From NCBI RefSeq assembly GCF_900114355.1, contig NZ_FOSS01000008.1, forward strand, positions 1 to 64,000: DNA of 64,000 nucleotides, given 5' to 3'. Below the pieces are notes generated by a model. The model was given only the letters and a program-made list of their open reading frames with translations, searched no databases and was not told the origin of the DNA. Every line of letters begins with the position of its first letter. Positions within the stretch are counted from its first letter, which is position 1. Positions 1 to 10,070 of this stretch are shown piece after piece. The stretch comes from Lysobacter sp. cf310. Its GTDB lineage: Bacteria; Pseudomonadota; Gammaproteobacteria; Xanthomonadales; Xanthomonadaceae. Position numbers and translations under genes: made by a program.

Positions 1-42
1 GCAACCGCAACCGCAACCGCAACCGCAACCGCAATCGCAATC
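1..42. repeat. GCAACC hexanucleotide tandem repeat
   Basis: Five perfect copies of GCAACC are followed by two GCAATC variants at the window edge, so the array may continue to the left. The same hexamer recurs at about 53954-53975, and in the complementary sense (GTTGCC) at about 44358-44442. It is non-coding and lies downstream of leuB. No function is evident; such arrays are prone to slippage. Confidence 0.8.
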
Positions 43-64
43 GCGGTTGGTCTATTCAAGGCCT

Positions 65-90
65 GGGCTGCGCGTTCGAATGCGCAGCCC
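65..90 (-). terminator. Stem-loop after leuB, possible operon end
   Basis: A perfect 9-bp stem (GGGCTGCGC / GCGCAGCCC) with an 8-nt loop lies just past the leuB stop codon. On the minus strand it is not followed by a clean U-run, so it may be a weak terminator or an mRNA 3'-end stabiliser of the ilv-leu transcript. Confidence 0.4.
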
Positions 91-94
91 GCAC

Positions 95-1183
95 TCAGTC
101 GCGCAACTCCGCCACCTGACACGGCAACTCCAACTGCGCCAACACCGCTGCGGTCACCTCGGCTGTGCTCGCCCCGCGGCCGCCCGGCGCCAGATCGGCG
201 CTGAGCACGCCGCGCTCCAGCACCGCCGCCACCGACTGCTCGATGCAGTCGGCTTCGTCGCTCAGACCCAGCGAGTGGCGCAGCAGCAGCGCCGCGCTGA
301 GGATGGTGCCGACCGGGTTGGCGATGCCGCGGCCGGCGATGTCGGGGGCGGAGCCGTGGATGGGTTCGTAAAGGCCGATCTTGCCTTCGCCCAGCGAAGC
401 AGAGGGCAGCAGGCCCAGCGAGCCGGCCAGCATCGAGGCTTCGTCGGTGAGGATGTCGCCGAACATGTTCTCGGTCACGATCACGTCGAAGGCGCGCGGC
501 TTGGCGATCAAGTGCATGGCCATCGAATCGACCAGCTGATGCTCCAGGGTCACGTCCGGGAACTCGTCGCGGGCGACGCGAGCGGCGACTTCGCGCCACA
601 GACGCGAGGTCTCCAGCACGTTGGCCTTGTCCACCGAGACCACGTGGCCGCGGCGGCCGCGCGCGAGCGCGCAGGCGCGGCGGACCACGCGTTCGATTTC
701 GGCCACGCTGTATTCGCACAGGTCGCTGGCGCTGTCGGCGCCGCGCTGCTTCTGGCCGAAGTAGATGCCGCCGGTGAGCTCGCGCACCACCAGCAGGTCG
801 ACGCCGGCCAGCAGGTGCGGCTTGATCGGCGAGGCGCCCAGGGTGGCCGCGTGCGGTTTCACCGGGCGCAGGTTGGCGTACAGGCCCAGGCCTTTGCGCA
901 AGGCCAGCAGGCCTTGTTCGGGGCGCACTTTCGCCTTGGGGTCGGACCACTTCGGGCCGCCGACCGCGCCCAGCAGTACGGCGTCGGCCTTGCGGCAGGC
1001 GGCCAGCGTGGCTTCGGGCAGGGGCTCGCCGGTGGCGTCGATCGCGGCGCCGCCGATCGGGTGCTCGCGTAGCGCGAAGGCGTGGCCGTAGCGACGGCCG
1101 ACCGTGCGCAGCACTTCGACCGCGGCGGCGGTGACTTCGGGGCCGATGCCGTCGCCCGGCAATACGACGATCTCAGCGTGCAT
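95..1183 (-). CDS. leuB: 3-isopropylmalate dehydrogenase LeuB
   Basis: Cytosolic NAD-dependent enzyme that oxidises and decarboxylates 3-isopropylmalate in leucine synthesis. The start gives 362 residues beginning [17 protein letters not shown]. The substrate segment [10 protein letters not shown] and the family signature around [13 protein letters not shown] are present, and the length is normal for the family. I chose the ATG at 1183 because GAGGA lies 8 nt upstream; the in-frame ATG at 1198 has no such site. The start overlaps the leuD stop by 11 nt, which suggests translational coupling. It is the last gene of the ilv-leu run. Confidence 0.95.
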   Translation of the reverse strand: MHAEIVVLPGDGIGPEVTAAAVEVLRTVGRRYGHAFALREHPIGGAAIDATGEPLPEATLAACRKADAVLLGAVGGPKWSDPKAKVRPEQGLLALRKGLGLYANLRPVKPHAATLGASPIKPHLLAGVDLLVVRELTGGIYFGQKQRGADSASDLCEYSVAEIERVVRRACALARGRRGHVVSVDKANVLETSRLWREVAARVARDEFPDVTLEHQLVDSMAMHLIAKPRAFDVIVTENMFGDILTDEASMLAGSLGLLPSASLGEGKIGLYEPIHGSAPDIAGRGIANPVGTILSAALLLRHSLGLSDEADCIEQSVAAVLERGVLSADLAPGGRGASTAEVTAAVLAQLELPCQVAELRD

Positions 1184-1754
1184 GACGCAGTTCCTCATAA
1201 CGTTGGATGGCGGGTTGTTGTTTGAGCAGATAGCCCAGCTGGTCCACGCCTTCGAGCAGGCAGGTCTGGGCGAAGGCGTCGAGTGGGAACTGGACGCGGC
1301 TGCCGCCGGGCAGGATCACGCTGCGGCTGGCGACGTCGATGGACAGCTCGATGCCGGGCCGCTGCAGCAGCTCGTCGACCACGTCGTTGTCCAGCACGAT
1401 CGGCAGCAGGCCGTTCTTGAGCGCGTTGCTGCGGAAGATGTCGGCGATCTCGGTGCTGATCACCGCGCGCAGGCCCAGGTCGGTCAAGGCCCAGGGCGCG
1501 TGCTCGCGCGAGGAACCGCAGCCGAAGTTGCGCCCCGCGACCAGGATCTGCGCGCCGGCGTTCTCGGGCCGGTTGAACGCGAACTCGGGGTTGGGCGAGC
1601 CGTCGGCCAGATAGCGCCAGTCGTTGAAGGCGTAGCGGCCCAGGCCCTGGCGCTGCGTGGTGGTGAGAAAGCGCGCGGGGATGATCTGGTCGGTGTCGAT
1701 ATTGCGTTCGCGCAGAACGACGGTGCGCGAGGTCAGTGCGGTGAAAGCGCTCAT
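1173..1754 (-). CDS. leuD: 3-isopropylmalate dehydratase small subunit LeuD
   Basis: Small subunit of isopropylmalate isomerase, which partners LeuC to convert 2- to 3-isopropylmalate. The 193-residue protein carries [13 protein letters not shown] near the N-terminus and the aconitase swivel-domain motif [14 protein letters not shown]. The ATG at 1754 shares bases with the leuC stop (TGATG), and a GTG one codon earlier (1757) is an alternative start. Normal family length. Confidence 0.95.
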   Translation of the reverse strand: MSAFTALTSRTVVLRERNIDTDQIIPARFLTTTQRQGLGRYAFNDWRYLADGSPNPEFAFNRPENAGAQILVAGRNFGCGSSREHAPWALTDLGLRAVISTEIADIFRSNALKNGLLPIVLDNDVVDELLQRPGIELSIDVASRSVILPGGSRVQFPLDAFAQTCLLEGVDQLGYLLKQQPAIQRYEELRHAR

Positions 1755-3178
1755 CACGCGGCCTCCGTTGCGACGGCTTGCAGGTAGGCGCGCGGGTCGG
1801 TGACCTCGCCCGCGATCGCGCAGGCGGCCGCGGTCAGCGGCGAGGCCAGCAGCGTGCGCGCGCCCTTACCCTGACGGCCTTCGAAATTGCGGTTGCTGGT
1901 GGAGACGGCGAGCTGGCCCGGGCCGACCAGGTCGCCGTTCATGGCGATGCACATCGAGCAGCCCGGCTCGCGCCACTCGGCGCCGGCCGCGCGCACGATG
2001 CGGTCGATGCCTTCGGCTTCGGCCTCGCGCTTGACCTGCTCGGAACCCGGCACCACCAGCATGCGCACGCGCGGATGCACGCGCCGGCCCTGCAGCACCT
2101 GCGCGGCCTGGCGCAGATCGGTGAGGCGTGAGTTGGTGCAGCTGCCGACGAAGACCACGTCGACCGGCGCGCCGGCCAGTGCCGCACCGCCGCTCAGGCC
2201 CATGTAGGCCAGCGCCTTGGCGGCGTCGGCGTCCTGCGCGATCGGCAGCTGCGCGTCGACCGCGGCGACCTGGCCGGGGTGGGTGCCCCAGGTCAGGGTG
2301 GGTTTGATCGTGCTGGCGTCGATATGCACTTCGCGATCGAAGCGCGCGCCCTCGTCGCCGACGAATGCGCTCCAGCGCGCGACCGCGCGTTCGAACTCCG
2401 CGCCCTGCGGCGCGCGCGGGGTCGTGGCGAGGTAGTTATAAGTGACCTGGTCGGGCGCGATCAGGCCCGCGCGCGCGCCGGCCTCGATCGACATGTTGCA
2501 GACCGTCATGCGCTCGTCCATCGACAGCGCGCGCACGGTGGAGCCGCGGTACTCGATCACCTGGCCGGTGCCGCCGTTGACGCCGATCTCGCCGATCACG
2601 TGCAGGATCAGGTCCTTGGCGCCGACGCCCGGCGCGAGCTCGCCTTCGATGTTGATCGCCAGCGTGCGCGGCTTGCGCTGCAGCAGGCATTGGGTGGCGA
2701 GAACGTGACCGACCTCGCTGGTGCCGATGCCGAACGCGAGCGCGCCGAACGCGCCGTGAGTGGCGGTGTGGCTGTCGCCGCAGACGATGGTCATGCCGGG
2801 CTGGGTCAGGCCCAGCTCCGGCCCGATCACGTGCACGATGCCGCGGTGCGGGCTGTCGTAGTCGAACAGCTCGATGCCGTGGCGCGCGCAGTTGCGGCGC
2901 AGGGTATCGACCTGACGCTCCGCCTCGTCGGTGTAGTAAGGCAGACGGCCATCGGCGCCGCGCGGCAGGGTCGGCGTGGAATGGTCGAGGGTGCCCTTGG
3001 TCAGGTCCGGCCGGCGCGGCGACAGGCCGCGCGATTCCAGCTCGGCGAAGGCCTGCGGGGTGGTGACCTCGTGGATCAGGTGCAGGTCGACGTAGAGCAC
3101 GGCGGGCACGGCCTCGGTTTCGGGCGTGACCAGGTGGGCGTCCCACAGCTTGTCGAACAGGGTTCTGGGTGCGGTCAT
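1754..3178 (-). CDS. leuC: 3-isopropylmalate dehydratase large subunit LeuC
   Basis: Large, [4Fe-4S]-bearing subunit of isopropylmalate isomerase in the leucine branch. The 474 residues show the aconitase-type pattern: N-terminal [21 protein letters not shown] in the first third, and cluster cysteines in [14 protein letters not shown] and [10 protein letters not shown]. It lies between leuA (144-bp gap containing a palindromic repeat) and leuD (overlapping). The order leuA-leuC-leuD-leuB fits the pathway. Confidence 0.95.
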   Translation of the reverse strand: MTAPRTLFDKLWDAHLVTPETEAVPAVLYVDLHLIHEVTTPQAFAELESRGLSPRRPDLTKGTLDHSTPTLPRGADGRLPYYTDEAERQVDTLRRNCARHGIELFDYDSPHRGIVHVIGPELGLTQPGMTIVCGDSHTATHGAFGALAFGIGTSEVGHVLATQCLLQRKPRTLAINIEGELAPGVGAKDLILHVIGEIGVNGGTGQVIEYRGSTVRALSMDERMTVCNMSIEAGARAGLIAPDQVTYNYLATTPRAPQGAEFERAVARWSAFVGDEGARFDREVHIDASTIKPTLTWGTHPGQVAAVDAQLPIAQDADAAKALAYMGLSGGAALAGAPVDVVFVGSCTNSRLTDLRQAAQVLQGRRVHPRVRMLVVPGSEQVKREAEAEGIDRIVRAAGAEWREPGCSMCIAMNGDLVGPGQLAVSTSNRNFEGRQGKGARTLLASPLTAAACAIAGEVTDPRAYLQAVATEAA

Positions 3179-3282
3179 GGCGGGATGTGCGGCTTCGATG
3201 TTGGGCGGCTGTTGCGTTGGCGGGAGCGGTTCGGGGCGTGGGGCGCTGTGCGGAGCCGTCGTCGTGGCTGCTTGGCGCGTGT

Positions 3283-3320
3283 CCTCATCCCAACCCGTCT
3301 CCCGCAGGCGGGAGAGGGGC
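3283..3320. repeat. REP-like palindromic element between leuA and leuC
   Basis: The segment reads CTCATCCCAACCC followed by TCTCCCGCAGGCGGGAGA, a palindrome of the kind scattered through many proteobacterial genomes. An inverted relative (CCCTCTCCCGC, TTGCGGGAGAGGG, then TAGGGTGAGGG) is at 53543-53580. It begins almost at the leuA stop and could stabilise the upstream mRNA segment or reduce readthrough into leuCDB. Confidence 0.75.
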
Positions 3321-3322
3321 TC

Positions 3323-4912
3323 TTAGGCGGTGGCGGCTAAGCGCTGCGGGGGCTGCTGCTGGGTGCGCAGCACGCGATTGGCGATCTCCAGCCAGGCCAG
3401 CGCGCTGGCCTCGAGGATGTCGGTGCTGGTGCCCGAGCCGGTCAGTTCGACGCCGTCCACGCGTGTGGTCACGCTGGCCTGACCCTGGGCGTCGTCGCCG
3501 GTGGTCACGCTGGACACGTGGTAGCTGTCGATCTGCAGCTGCACGCCGGTCGCGCGCGCCAGCGCGGCGAACAGCGCGTGCACCGGACCGTCGCCGACCG
3601 CGGCTTCGCTGATCGCCCCGCCGTCGGGATCGACCAGCTGCACGCTGGCGGTCGGCAGGCTGTCGCTGGCGATGCCGGTGCTTACGTGCGCGCGCACCAG
3701 GCGATGGCCGCGCGCGGCGCGCGCGTCGGCGCCCAGTACCAGCGCTTCCAGGTCGGCGTCGAAGACCTCGCGCTTCTTCTCGGCCAGGGTCTTGAAGCTG
3801 GCGAACACCGCGTTCAGACGCGCCTCGTCGACCACGAAGCCCAGGGTTTGCAGGCGATCGCTCAACGCGGCGCGCCCGCTGTGGCGGCCCAGCACCATCT
3901 GCGACTGCGCCCAGCCCACGTCCTCGGGATTCATGATCTCGTAGGTGCCGCGGTGCTTGAGCATGCCGTGCTGGTGGATGCCGGATTCGTGCGCGAACGC
4001 GTTCTGGCCGACGATGGCCTTGTTGCGCTGCACGGCCATGCCGGTGATGCGCGACAGCAGGCGCGAGGTCGGCACCAGGCGGCGCGTGTCGATGCGGGTC
4101 TGGGCGTTGTAATAGCCGCCGCGCACGCGCAGCGCCATCACCAGCTCTTCCATCGCGCAGTTGCCGGCGCGTTCGCCGATGCCGTTGATGGTGCACTCGA
4201 CCTGACGCGCGCCGCCTTCGATCGCGGCCAGGCTGTTGGCCACGGCCAGGCCCAGGTCGTTGTGGCAGTGGGCGCTGAAGATCGCGCGTTCGGCGTCGCG
4301 CACGTTCGCGCGCAGGTACTCGAACAGCGCGCGGATCTCGCTGGGGGTGGTGTAGCCGACGGTGTCGGGAATGTTCAGGGTGCGCGCGCCGGCGGCCAGC
4401 GCGGCGCCGCAGACCTCGGCCAGGAACTCGGGTTCGGTGCGCAACGCGTCCTCGGCCGAGAACTCCACGTCGTCGACGTAACGGCGCGCCAGTTCGACGC
4501 CCATCACCGCGCGTTCCAGCACCTGCTCGCGGCTCAGGCCCAGCTTGTGCTCGCGGTGCAGCGGGCTGGTCGAAATGAAGACGTGGATGCGCGGCTTGCC
4601 GGCGCCGTCCAGCGCGCGTGCGCAGGCCTCGATGTCGCCGACATGGCAGCGCGCCAGGGTGGCCAGGGTCGAGCCGCGCACTTCGCGCGCGATCGCCTGG
4701 GTGGCTTCGATTTCGGCGCCGGAGCTGGCCGGGAAGCCGGCCTCGATCACGTCCACGCCCAGCTCGGCCAGCGCGTGCGCGAAGCGCAGCTTCTGGCTGG
4801 AGCTCATGCTGCAACCGGGCGATTGCTCGCCGTCGCGCAGGCTGGTGTCGAAGATGGCGATGTGCTGCGGGGCGTGGTCTATGGGTACTACCGGTCCGGG
4901 CGACTCGTTCAT
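3323..4912 (-). CDS. leuA: 2-isopropylmalate synthase LeuA
   Basis: Condenses acetyl-CoA with 2-oxoisovalerate, the first committed step to leucine. The 529-residue protein has the HMGL-like TIM barrel ([14 protein letters not shown] at residues 20-33, [15 protein letters not shown] with metal-binding histidines, and [14 protein letters not shown]) and a C-terminal LeuA allosteric domain expected to bind leucine. The start overlaps the ilvA stop by 4 nt (ATGA), so it is probably coupled to ilvA, placing leucine synthesis under the same leader as isoleucine and valine. Confidence 0.96.
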   Translation of the reverse strand: MNESPGPVVPIDHAPQHIAIFDTSLRDGEQSPGCSMSSSQKLRFAHALAELGVDVIEAGFPASSGAEIEATQAIAREVRGSTLATLARCHVGDIEACARALDGAGKPRIHVFISTSPLHREHKLGLSREQVLERAVMGVELARRYVDDVEFSAEDALRTEPEFLAEVCGAALAAGARTLNIPDTVGYTTPSEIRALFEYLRANVRDAERAIFSAHCHNDLGLAVANSLAAIEGGARQVECTINGIGERAGNCAMEELVMALRVRGGYYNAQTRIDTRRLVPTSRLLSRITGMAVQRNKAIVGQNAFAHESGIHQHGMLKHRGTYEIMNPEDVGWAQSQMVLGRHSGRAALSDRLQTLGFVVDEARLNAVFASFKTLAEKKREVFDADLEALVLGADARAARGHRLVRAHVSTGIASDSLPTASVQLVDPDGGAISEAAVGDGPVHALFAALARATGVQLQIDSYHVSSVTTGDDAQGQASVTTRVDGVELTGSGTSTDILEASALAWLEIANRVLRTQQQPPQRLAATA

Positions 4913-6057
4913 GCGGGGACGTCCTCGATCAAAGTGGAATGCGGGGCAAGGGAGGGCGTGTGGGTCGTGCGCGCGGGCGGCGACGACCCGGATCTAAGTC
5001 GTGCCAGCCTGAAGATGTCGCTCTCGATGGCGGCGGCCTCGCGCGCGGGCGCCTCGCGGCTGCGTCGGCGCGGGCGGCGCGGTGCGCGCGGACGCACCTC
5101 CGACAGCAGTCGCGCGAGCACGCCGGCGTCGAGGTTGCCGCCGGAGACCACCGCGCATTTGCGCTTGCCGGCGATGCGGCGGCCGGCCGCCAGCGCGAGC
5201 GCGCCGGCGCCTTCGGCGATGATGTGTTCCTCCAGCGCCAGCCGGACCAGGGTTTCGCGCAATTCGGCCTCGCGCACGATCACCACATCGTCCAGCAGGG
5301 CGCTCAGCACGCGTTCGGTGATCCGGCCCGGGTCCTTGACCCGCACACCGTCGGCCAGCGTCGCGGCCGGCTCGATCAGACGACGGTCGCCGCGCAGGGC
5401 GCGCGCCATCGAGTCCACGCCTTCGACCTGCGCGCCGATCACGCGCACCCGGCGCGCGGCAGCGCTGCCGCACAGCAGCTCGGATTTCAGTGCCAGGGCG
5501 ACGCCGGCGGCCAGGCCGCCACCGCCGATCGGCACCAGCAGCACGTCGGGCGCGAACGCGGCCAGTTCCAGCGCCACCGTGCCCTGGCCGGCGATCACGT
5601 CGGGGTCGTCGAAGGCCGACAGCAAACGGTAGTCGTGTTGCTCGGCCAGCTCGATCGCGAAGGCCTTGGCTTCGTCGTAGCTGTCGCCGTGCAGGCGCAC
5701 GGTGGCGCCCCAGTGGGCGACGCCGGCGATCTTGGTTTGCGGCGCGCAGCGCGGCATCACCGTGATCGCGTTGACGCCCAGGCGATAAGCGGCCCAGGCC
5801 AGGCCCTGGGCGTGGTTGCCGGCGGAGGCGGCGATCACGGTGCGGTGATCGCCGCGCTCGCGCGCGGCCAGCAGCGCATTGAGCGCGCCGCGCACCTTGT
5901 AGGAACCGGTGCGCTGCAGGTTCTCCAGTTTCAGCCAGCAGCCGAAGCGCTCGGCATGGTGCAGCGGCGTCGGGTCCAGGTAGCGGCGCAGGCGCGCCTG
6001 CGCCGCCAGCAGGTCGGCGGCGCTCACGGGTACCGCGCTGGCTACGTCGCCGTCCAT
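4909..6057 (-). CDS. ilvA: Threonine dehydratase, catalytic-domain form
   Basis: PLP enzyme that deaminates threonine to 2-oxobutanoate, the entry to isoleucine. The 382 residues show the fold II pattern: GSYKVRGA (Lys54 should bind PLP), SAGNHAQG and the phosphate loop GGGGLAAG. Recognisable catalytic sequence ends near residue 318. The remaining ~65 residues are Arg/Pro/Ala-rich and do not look like the ACT-like regulatory domain of the 514-residue E. coli enzyme. Feedback inhibition by isoleucine may therefore be weak or absent (inference). It lies 4 bp after ilvE and overlaps leuA by 4 nt. Confidence 0.9.
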   Translation of the reverse strand: MDGDVASAVPVSAADLLAAQARLRRYLDPTPLHHAERFGCWLKLENLQRTGSYKVRGALNALLAARERGDHRTVIAASAGNHAQGLAWAAYRLGVNAITVMPRCAPQTKIAGVAHWGATVRLHGDSYDEAKAFAIELAEQHDYRLLSAFDDPDVIAGQGTVALELAAFAPDVLLVPIGGGGLAAGVALALKSELLCGSAAARRVRVIGAQVEGVDSMARALRGDRRLIEPAATLADGVRVKDPGRITERVLSALLDDVVIVREAELRETLVRLALEEHIIAEGAGALALAAGRRIAGKRKCAVVSGGNLDAGVLARLLSEVRPRAPRRPRRRSREAPAREAAAIESDIFRLARLRSGSSPPARTTHTPSLAPHSTLIEDVPA

Positions 6058-6061
6058 GCGC

Positions 6062-7027
6062 TCAGACCGGCGTCAGCCACGCGCGGTAGCGCGGGTCTTC
6101 GCCGCGCACCACGCGCGCGTACTGCGCAGACAGCTCGCGCGTGACCGGGTTGTCGCCGAACTCGCGACGGTCCAGCACGGCGATCGGCGTGGCCTCGGCG
6201 GCGGTGCCGCAGACGAACACTTCGTCGGCATCCAGCAGTTCATGTAAGGTGACTTCGCGCGATTGCGCGCCGGACAGCGCGATCATGGTGTCGCGGGTGA
6301 TGCCCGGCAGCGCGTCGCGGTGCTCGACCGAGGTGATCGCGCCGTTCTTGACCATGAACACGTTGGCGCCGGTGCACTCGACCACATAGCCCTTGTCGTC
6401 GGTGAACAGCGCCTCGTCGAAGCCGCGTTGCTTGGCTTCGCGCTTGGCCAGGATCGAATTGACGTAGGCGCCGCTGAGCTTCAGCGCCGGCAGCGAGGTG
6501 GCCGGGTTGCGCTTCCAGGGCGAGACCGTCAGGCGCGTGCGCGCGCCGCCCAGGTGCACGACCTTGGCCATGGTCGCGATCATCAGATGCTGGCTCAGCG
6601 GGTCCACGTCCAGGCCGATGGTGCCGGTGCCCATCCAGGTCAGCGGGCGGATGTAGGCGTCGCGATGGCCATTCGCGCGCAAGGTCTGCACGGTCGCGGC
6701 GCTCGCGCGTTCGACGTCGAAATCGATGCCGAACAGCTCGGCGCCCTTGCGCATGCGCTCCATATGCTCGGGCAGGCGGAACACCGCCGCGCCGCCGTCG
6801 GCGGTGGCGTAGCTGCGGATGCCTTCGAACACCGCGGTGCCGTAGTGCATGGCGTGGGTGGTCAGCGGCGCTTCCGGGGCATCGGCGGCGACGAATTCGC
6901 CGTCGAACCAGATCAGCGGCGTTTGCGTGTCCAGGCGCAGCGAGATGCTCGCCGGAGCGGTGGAGAGCATTGGAGAGTCCGCACATGGATGTGCGGGGTT
7001 TTGCGAGGGATTCGCACTCAAGTACAT
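6062..7027 (-). CDS. ilvE: Branched-chain amino acid aminotransferase IlvE
   Basis: Class IV PLP aminotransferase for the last step to Ile, Val and Leu. Typical motifs are WFDGEFV, HAMHYGTAVFEGIRSY, the probable PLP lysine in ALKLSGAYVNS, and ALPGITRDTMIALS. The ATG at 7027 has GAGGT 6 nt upstream and overlaps the ilvM stop by 10 nt, so I keep it and its 321 residues. An internal ATG at 6970 (MLSTAPAS) matches the usual family start better but has a poorer ribosome site. Confidence 0.93.
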   Translation of the reverse strand: MYLSANPSQNPAHPCADSPMLSTAPASISLRLDTQTPLIWFDGEFVAADAPEAPLTTHAMHYGTAVFEGIRSYATADGGAAVFRLPEHMERMRKGAELFGIDFDVERASAATVQTLRANGHRDAYIRPLTWMGTGTIGLDVDPLSQHLMIATMAKVVHLGGARTRLTVSPWKRNPATSLPALKLSGAYVNSILAKREAKQRGFDEALFTDDKGYVVECTGANVFMVKNGAITSVEHRDALPGITRDTMIALSGAQSREVTLHELLDADEVFVCGTAAEATPIAVLDRREFGDNPVTRELSAQYARVVRGEDPRYRAWLTPV

Positions 7028-7254
7028 GGAGACACCTCGACGGCTAGGCAGTCGTAGAGCTTGGCGAGCTGGCTCTGCAGGGCGGTGTCGGCGCGTTCGC
7101 CTTCCACCGTCATGCGCAGGTGCCAGCGATCGCCGTCGGGTTGCGCTTCGCCGTCCACCGACAGGGGACGGAAACCGCGCCGTTCGGCGGCGCCCAATAC
7201 GCGAGCCAGCGCGCCCTCGGCCTGGCGCAGGGTCAGTTCAAGCTGGTATCGCAT
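7018..7254 (-). CDS. ilvM: Acetolactate synthase small (ACT) subunit, IlvM-type
   Basis: A 78-residue protein beginning MRYQLELTLRQAEGALARVL. The hydrophobic pattern is a single ACT domain, as in IlvM, the regulatory subunit of acetolactate synthase II, and the gene follows the large subunit. I chose the ATG at 7254 because AAGGAGG ends 6 nt upstream; the ATG two codons earlier abuts that site. It overlaps ilvG by 17 nt and ilvE by 10 nt. It should modulate valine sensitivity or activity of IlvG. The gene is easily missed because the same frame stays open upstream as a longer non-coding ORF. Confidence 0.88.
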   Translation of the reverse strand: MRYQLELTLRQAEGALARVLGAAERRGFRPLSVDGEAQPDGDRWHLRMTVEGERADTALQSQLAKLYDCLAVEVSPCT

Positions 7255-8986
7255 GGGCATCCTCCTTGTCGGTGGTGGGGGTGGCAGAGGCGGCCGCCGC
7301 GATCGCGTCGGCCTCGGGGTCCAGCATTTCGGCATTGCTGCGGTTGGGCGGCACCAGCGGCCAGACGTTGGCTTCCTGATCGATCGCCACATGCAGCAGC
7401 GCCGGGCCCTCGCAGGCCAGCATCGCGGCCAGCGCGTCCTCGACCGCGTCGGCGCGTTCGACATGGAACGAGGCCACGCCGAAGGCCGCGGCGATCGCGC
7501 AGAAGTCCGGGTTGTCGGACAGGTCGATCTCGGAGTAGCGGCGTTCGAAGAACAGCTCCTGCCACTGCCGCACCATGCCCAGGGCCTGGTTGTCGAGCAG
7601 CACGATCTTCACCGGCAGGCGATAGCGCGCCACGGTGGCCAGCTCCTGCACGTTCATCAGGAACGAGCCGTCGCCGCTCACGCAGATCACGCGCGCCGAC
7701 GGGTCCTGCATCTGCGCGCCGATCGCGGCCGGCAGGCCGAAGCCCATCGCGCCCAAGGCGCCGCTGGTCAGGTGCTTGCGCGGATCGTCGAAGCGCCAGT
7801 GCTGGGCCACCCACATCTGATGCTGGCCGACGTCGCAGGTCACCACCGCATCGGGGGCCAGGTCGGACAGGCGCCGCAGCAGCGCCGGCGCGTACACGGT
7901 CTCGCCGGGCGCGTCGTAACGCGGGGCGCAATCGCGCTTGCGTTGCAGGCAGGTGTCGCGCCAGGCGCGGCGCGCGCCGCCGTTGCGGCCCTGGGTCTGG
8001 GCGGTGCAGGCCGGCGTCAGCGCCTCCAGCGAGCGCCGCAGATCGCCGTTGACCGCGGCGTCGGCGTGACGCAGCTTGCCGATCTCGGCGGGGTCCAGGT
8101 CCAGATGGACCACGCGCGCGTTCGGCGCGAACTCGGCCAGCTTGCCGGTGGCGCGATCGTCGAAACGCGCGCCGACCACGATCAGCAGATCGCATTCCTG
8201 CACCGACAGATTGGCGGCGCGGTTGCCGTGCATGCCCAGCATGCCCAGGTTCAACAAATGCTCGGCCGGCAGCGCGCCCAAACCTTTCAGGGTCAGCACG
8301 GCCGGGATCTGGCTGCCCTCGACGAAATTGCGGAACGCGCCCACCGCGTCGCCCAAGGCGATGCCGCCGCCGCCGTAGATCAGCGGCTTGCGCGCATGCG
8401 CGATCAGCGCCGCGGCTTCGTGGTAGGCCGCATCCGGTGCGCTGGGCAGCGGATCGGTCGGCAGCGGCACGTGCGCGGCCAGATGCGCGGCGTCGGCGTT
8501 CTGCACGTCCTTGGGCAGGTCGATCAGCACCGGGCCCGGTCGTCCGGAGCGCGCCAGGCGGAAGGCCTCGGCGACCATGCGCGGCAGATCGTCGACGCTG
8601 CGCACCAGGAAGCTGTGCTTGACGATCGGCAGGGTCATGCCGAACACGTCCAGTTCCTGGAATGCGTCGGTGCCCATCAGCGACGTCGCGACCTGGCCGG
8701 TGATCGCGACCATCGGCACCGAGTCCAGCATCGCGTCGGCGATGCCGGTGACCAGGTTGGACGCGCCGGGACCGGAGGTCGCCACGCATACGCCGACTCG
8801 CCCGCTGGCACGGGCATAGCCGTTGGCAGCGAAAGCGGCGCCTTGCTCGTGGCGGACCAGCACATGCTTGAGGTCCGACCCGTGCAGGGCGTCGTAGAAA
8901 GGCATGATGGTGCCGCCCGGATAACCGAACAGCGTGTCCACGCCTTCTGCGGCCAGCGCTTGCGCCAGCCAGCGGGCACCGTTCAT
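7238..8986 (-). CDS. ilvG: Acetolactate synthase large subunit IlvG
   Basis: TPP/FAD enzyme making 2-acetolactate and 2-aceto-2-hydroxybutanoate. The 582 residues begin [20 protein letters not shown]. They show the N-terminal TPP pyrimidine motif (VLVRHEQGAAFAANGYAR), a central FAD-type domain and the C-terminal TPP-binding GDGSFLMNVQELATV. The start is fused to the ilvC stop (TGATG). The pairing with a 78-residue ACT subunit argues for the IlvGM type rather than IlvBN or IlvIH. Confidence 0.95.
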   Translation of the reverse strand: MNGARWLAQALAAEGVDTLFGYPGGTIMPFYDALHGSDLKHVLVRHEQGAAFAANGYARASGRVGVCVATSGPGASNLVTGIADAMLDSVPMVAITGQVATSLMGTDAFQELDVFGMTLPIVKHSFLVRSVDDLPRMVAEAFRLARSGRPGPVLIDLPKDVQNADAAHLAAHVPLPTDPLPSAPDAAYHEAAALIAHARKPLIYGGGGIALGDAVGAFRNFVEGSQIPAVLTLKGLGALPAEHLLNLGMLGMHGNRAANLSVQECDLLIVVGARFDDRATGKLAEFAPNARVVHLDLDPAEIGKLRHADAAVNGDLRRSLEALTPACTAQTQGRNGGARRAWRDTCLQRKRDCAPRYDAPGETVYAPALLRRLSDLAPDAVVTCDVGQHQMWVAQHWRFDDPRKHLTSGALGAMGFGLPAAIGAQMQDPSARVICVSGDGSFLMNVQELATVARYRLPVKIVLLDNQALGMVRQWQELFFERRYSEIDLSDNPDFCAIAAAFGVASFHVERADAVEDALAAMLACEGPALLHVAIDQEANVWPLVPPNRSNAEMLDPEADAIAAAASATPTTDKEDAHAIPA

Positions 8987-10017
8987 CACGCAGCCTCTTC
9001 CTGTCGTTCGCCGCGCGTGGCGGCGGGAGCGGGAGCGGCCGGCTGCGCCTTCGGCGCGGTGTCCAGCCACTTCATGTTGGCGCGCAGCTTCTTGCCGACC
9101 GCTTCGATCGGGTGATCCAGATCGGCCTGCTTGAGCGCCTTGTAGTTGGCATTGCCCGAGGCGTACTCGGCGATCCATTGGCGGGCGAAAGTGCCGTCCT
9201 GGATTTCCTTGAGCACGCGCCGCATCTGCGCGCGGGTGTCCTCGTCGACCACATAGGGGCCGCGGGTGAGCGCGCCGTACTGCGCGGTCTCGCTGATGAA
9301 CTCGTGCATGCGCGTCACGCCGCCCTCGTAGAACAGATCGACGATCAGCTTCAGTTCGTGCAGGCACTCGTAGTAGGCGACCTCGGGCTGGTAGCCGGCC
9401 TCGACCAGGGTTTCCCAGCCGGCCTGGACCAGCTTGGTCGCGCCGCCGCACAGCACGGCCTGCTCGCCGAACAGGTCGGTCTCGGTCTCTTCCTTGAACG
9501 TGGTCTTGATCGCGTTCTGGCGCGCGCCGCCGATGCCGGCGCAGTAGGTCAGGGCGAATTCCTCGGCGCGGCCGCTGCTGTCCTGATGCACCGCGTAAAC
9601 GCTGGGCACGCCGCGGCCGATTTCGTATTCGCGACGCACCAGCGCGCCCGGGCCCTTGGGCGCCACGAGTACGACGTCGAGGTCCGCGCGCGGCGCGATC
9701 TGGGCGTAGTGGACATTGAAGCCGTGCGCGAACAGCAGGCAGGCGCCCTGGGCGATGTTGGGTTCGATCACGTCGCGATAGAGCTGGGCCTGGACCATGT
9801 CCGGCGTGAGCACCGCGACCAGTTCGGCGCCGGCCACCGCCTCGGCGGGCGACTGGACGGTGAAGCCGTCGGCCTTGGCCTTGAGCTCGGTCGGGCCGCC
9901 CGGGCGCAGACCGACGGTGACGTCGAAGCCGGAGTCGCGCAGGTTGAGCGCGTGGGCGCGGCCCTGGCTGCCGTAGCCGACGATGGCGATCTTGGGGCGG
10001 AAGGTCGTAGCGGTCAT
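8986..10017 (-). CDS. ilvC: Ketol-acid reductoisomerase IlvC
   Basis: NADPH- and Mg-dependent isomeroreductase, second common step to Ile and Val. With the ATG at 10017 the protein has 343 residues and starts [19 protein letters not shown], a class I (short) length. The Rossmann loop is [13 protein letters not shown], with Arg where many homologues have His. LVAPKGPG and the acidic C-terminal motifs ([24 protein letters not shown]) are present. An upstream ATG at 10074 would add 19 residues without similarity. The ribosome site is weak. The gap to ilvD is 53 bp. Confidence 0.94.
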   Translation of the reverse strand: MTATTFRPKIAIVGYGSQGRAHALNLRDSGFDVTVGLRPGGPTELKAKADGFTVQSPAEAVAGAELVAVLTPDMVQAQLYRDVIEPNIAQGACLLFAHGFNVHYAQIAPRADLDVVLVAPKGPGALVRREYEIGRGVPSVYAVHQDSSGRAEEFALTYCAGIGGARQNAIKTTFKEETETDLFGEQAVLCGGATKLVQAGWETLVEAGYQPEVAYYECLHELKLIVDLFYEGGVTRMHEFISETAQYGALTRGPYVVDEDTRAQMRRVLKEIQDGTFARQWIAEYASGNANYKALKQADLDHPIEAVGKKLRANMKWLDTAPKAQPAAPAPAATRGERQEEAA

Positions 10018-10070
10018 GTCTGTGATCTCTGAGCGAGGAGTGAGCGGAGAGGAGTGCGGAGCGGGTGGGG

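Noticed and set aside
3518-5632. A 704-residue plus-strand ORF antisense to leuA and ilvA
   Set aside because: It spans two genuine overlapping genes on the opposite strand and has a His/Gln/Ala-rich shadow composition.
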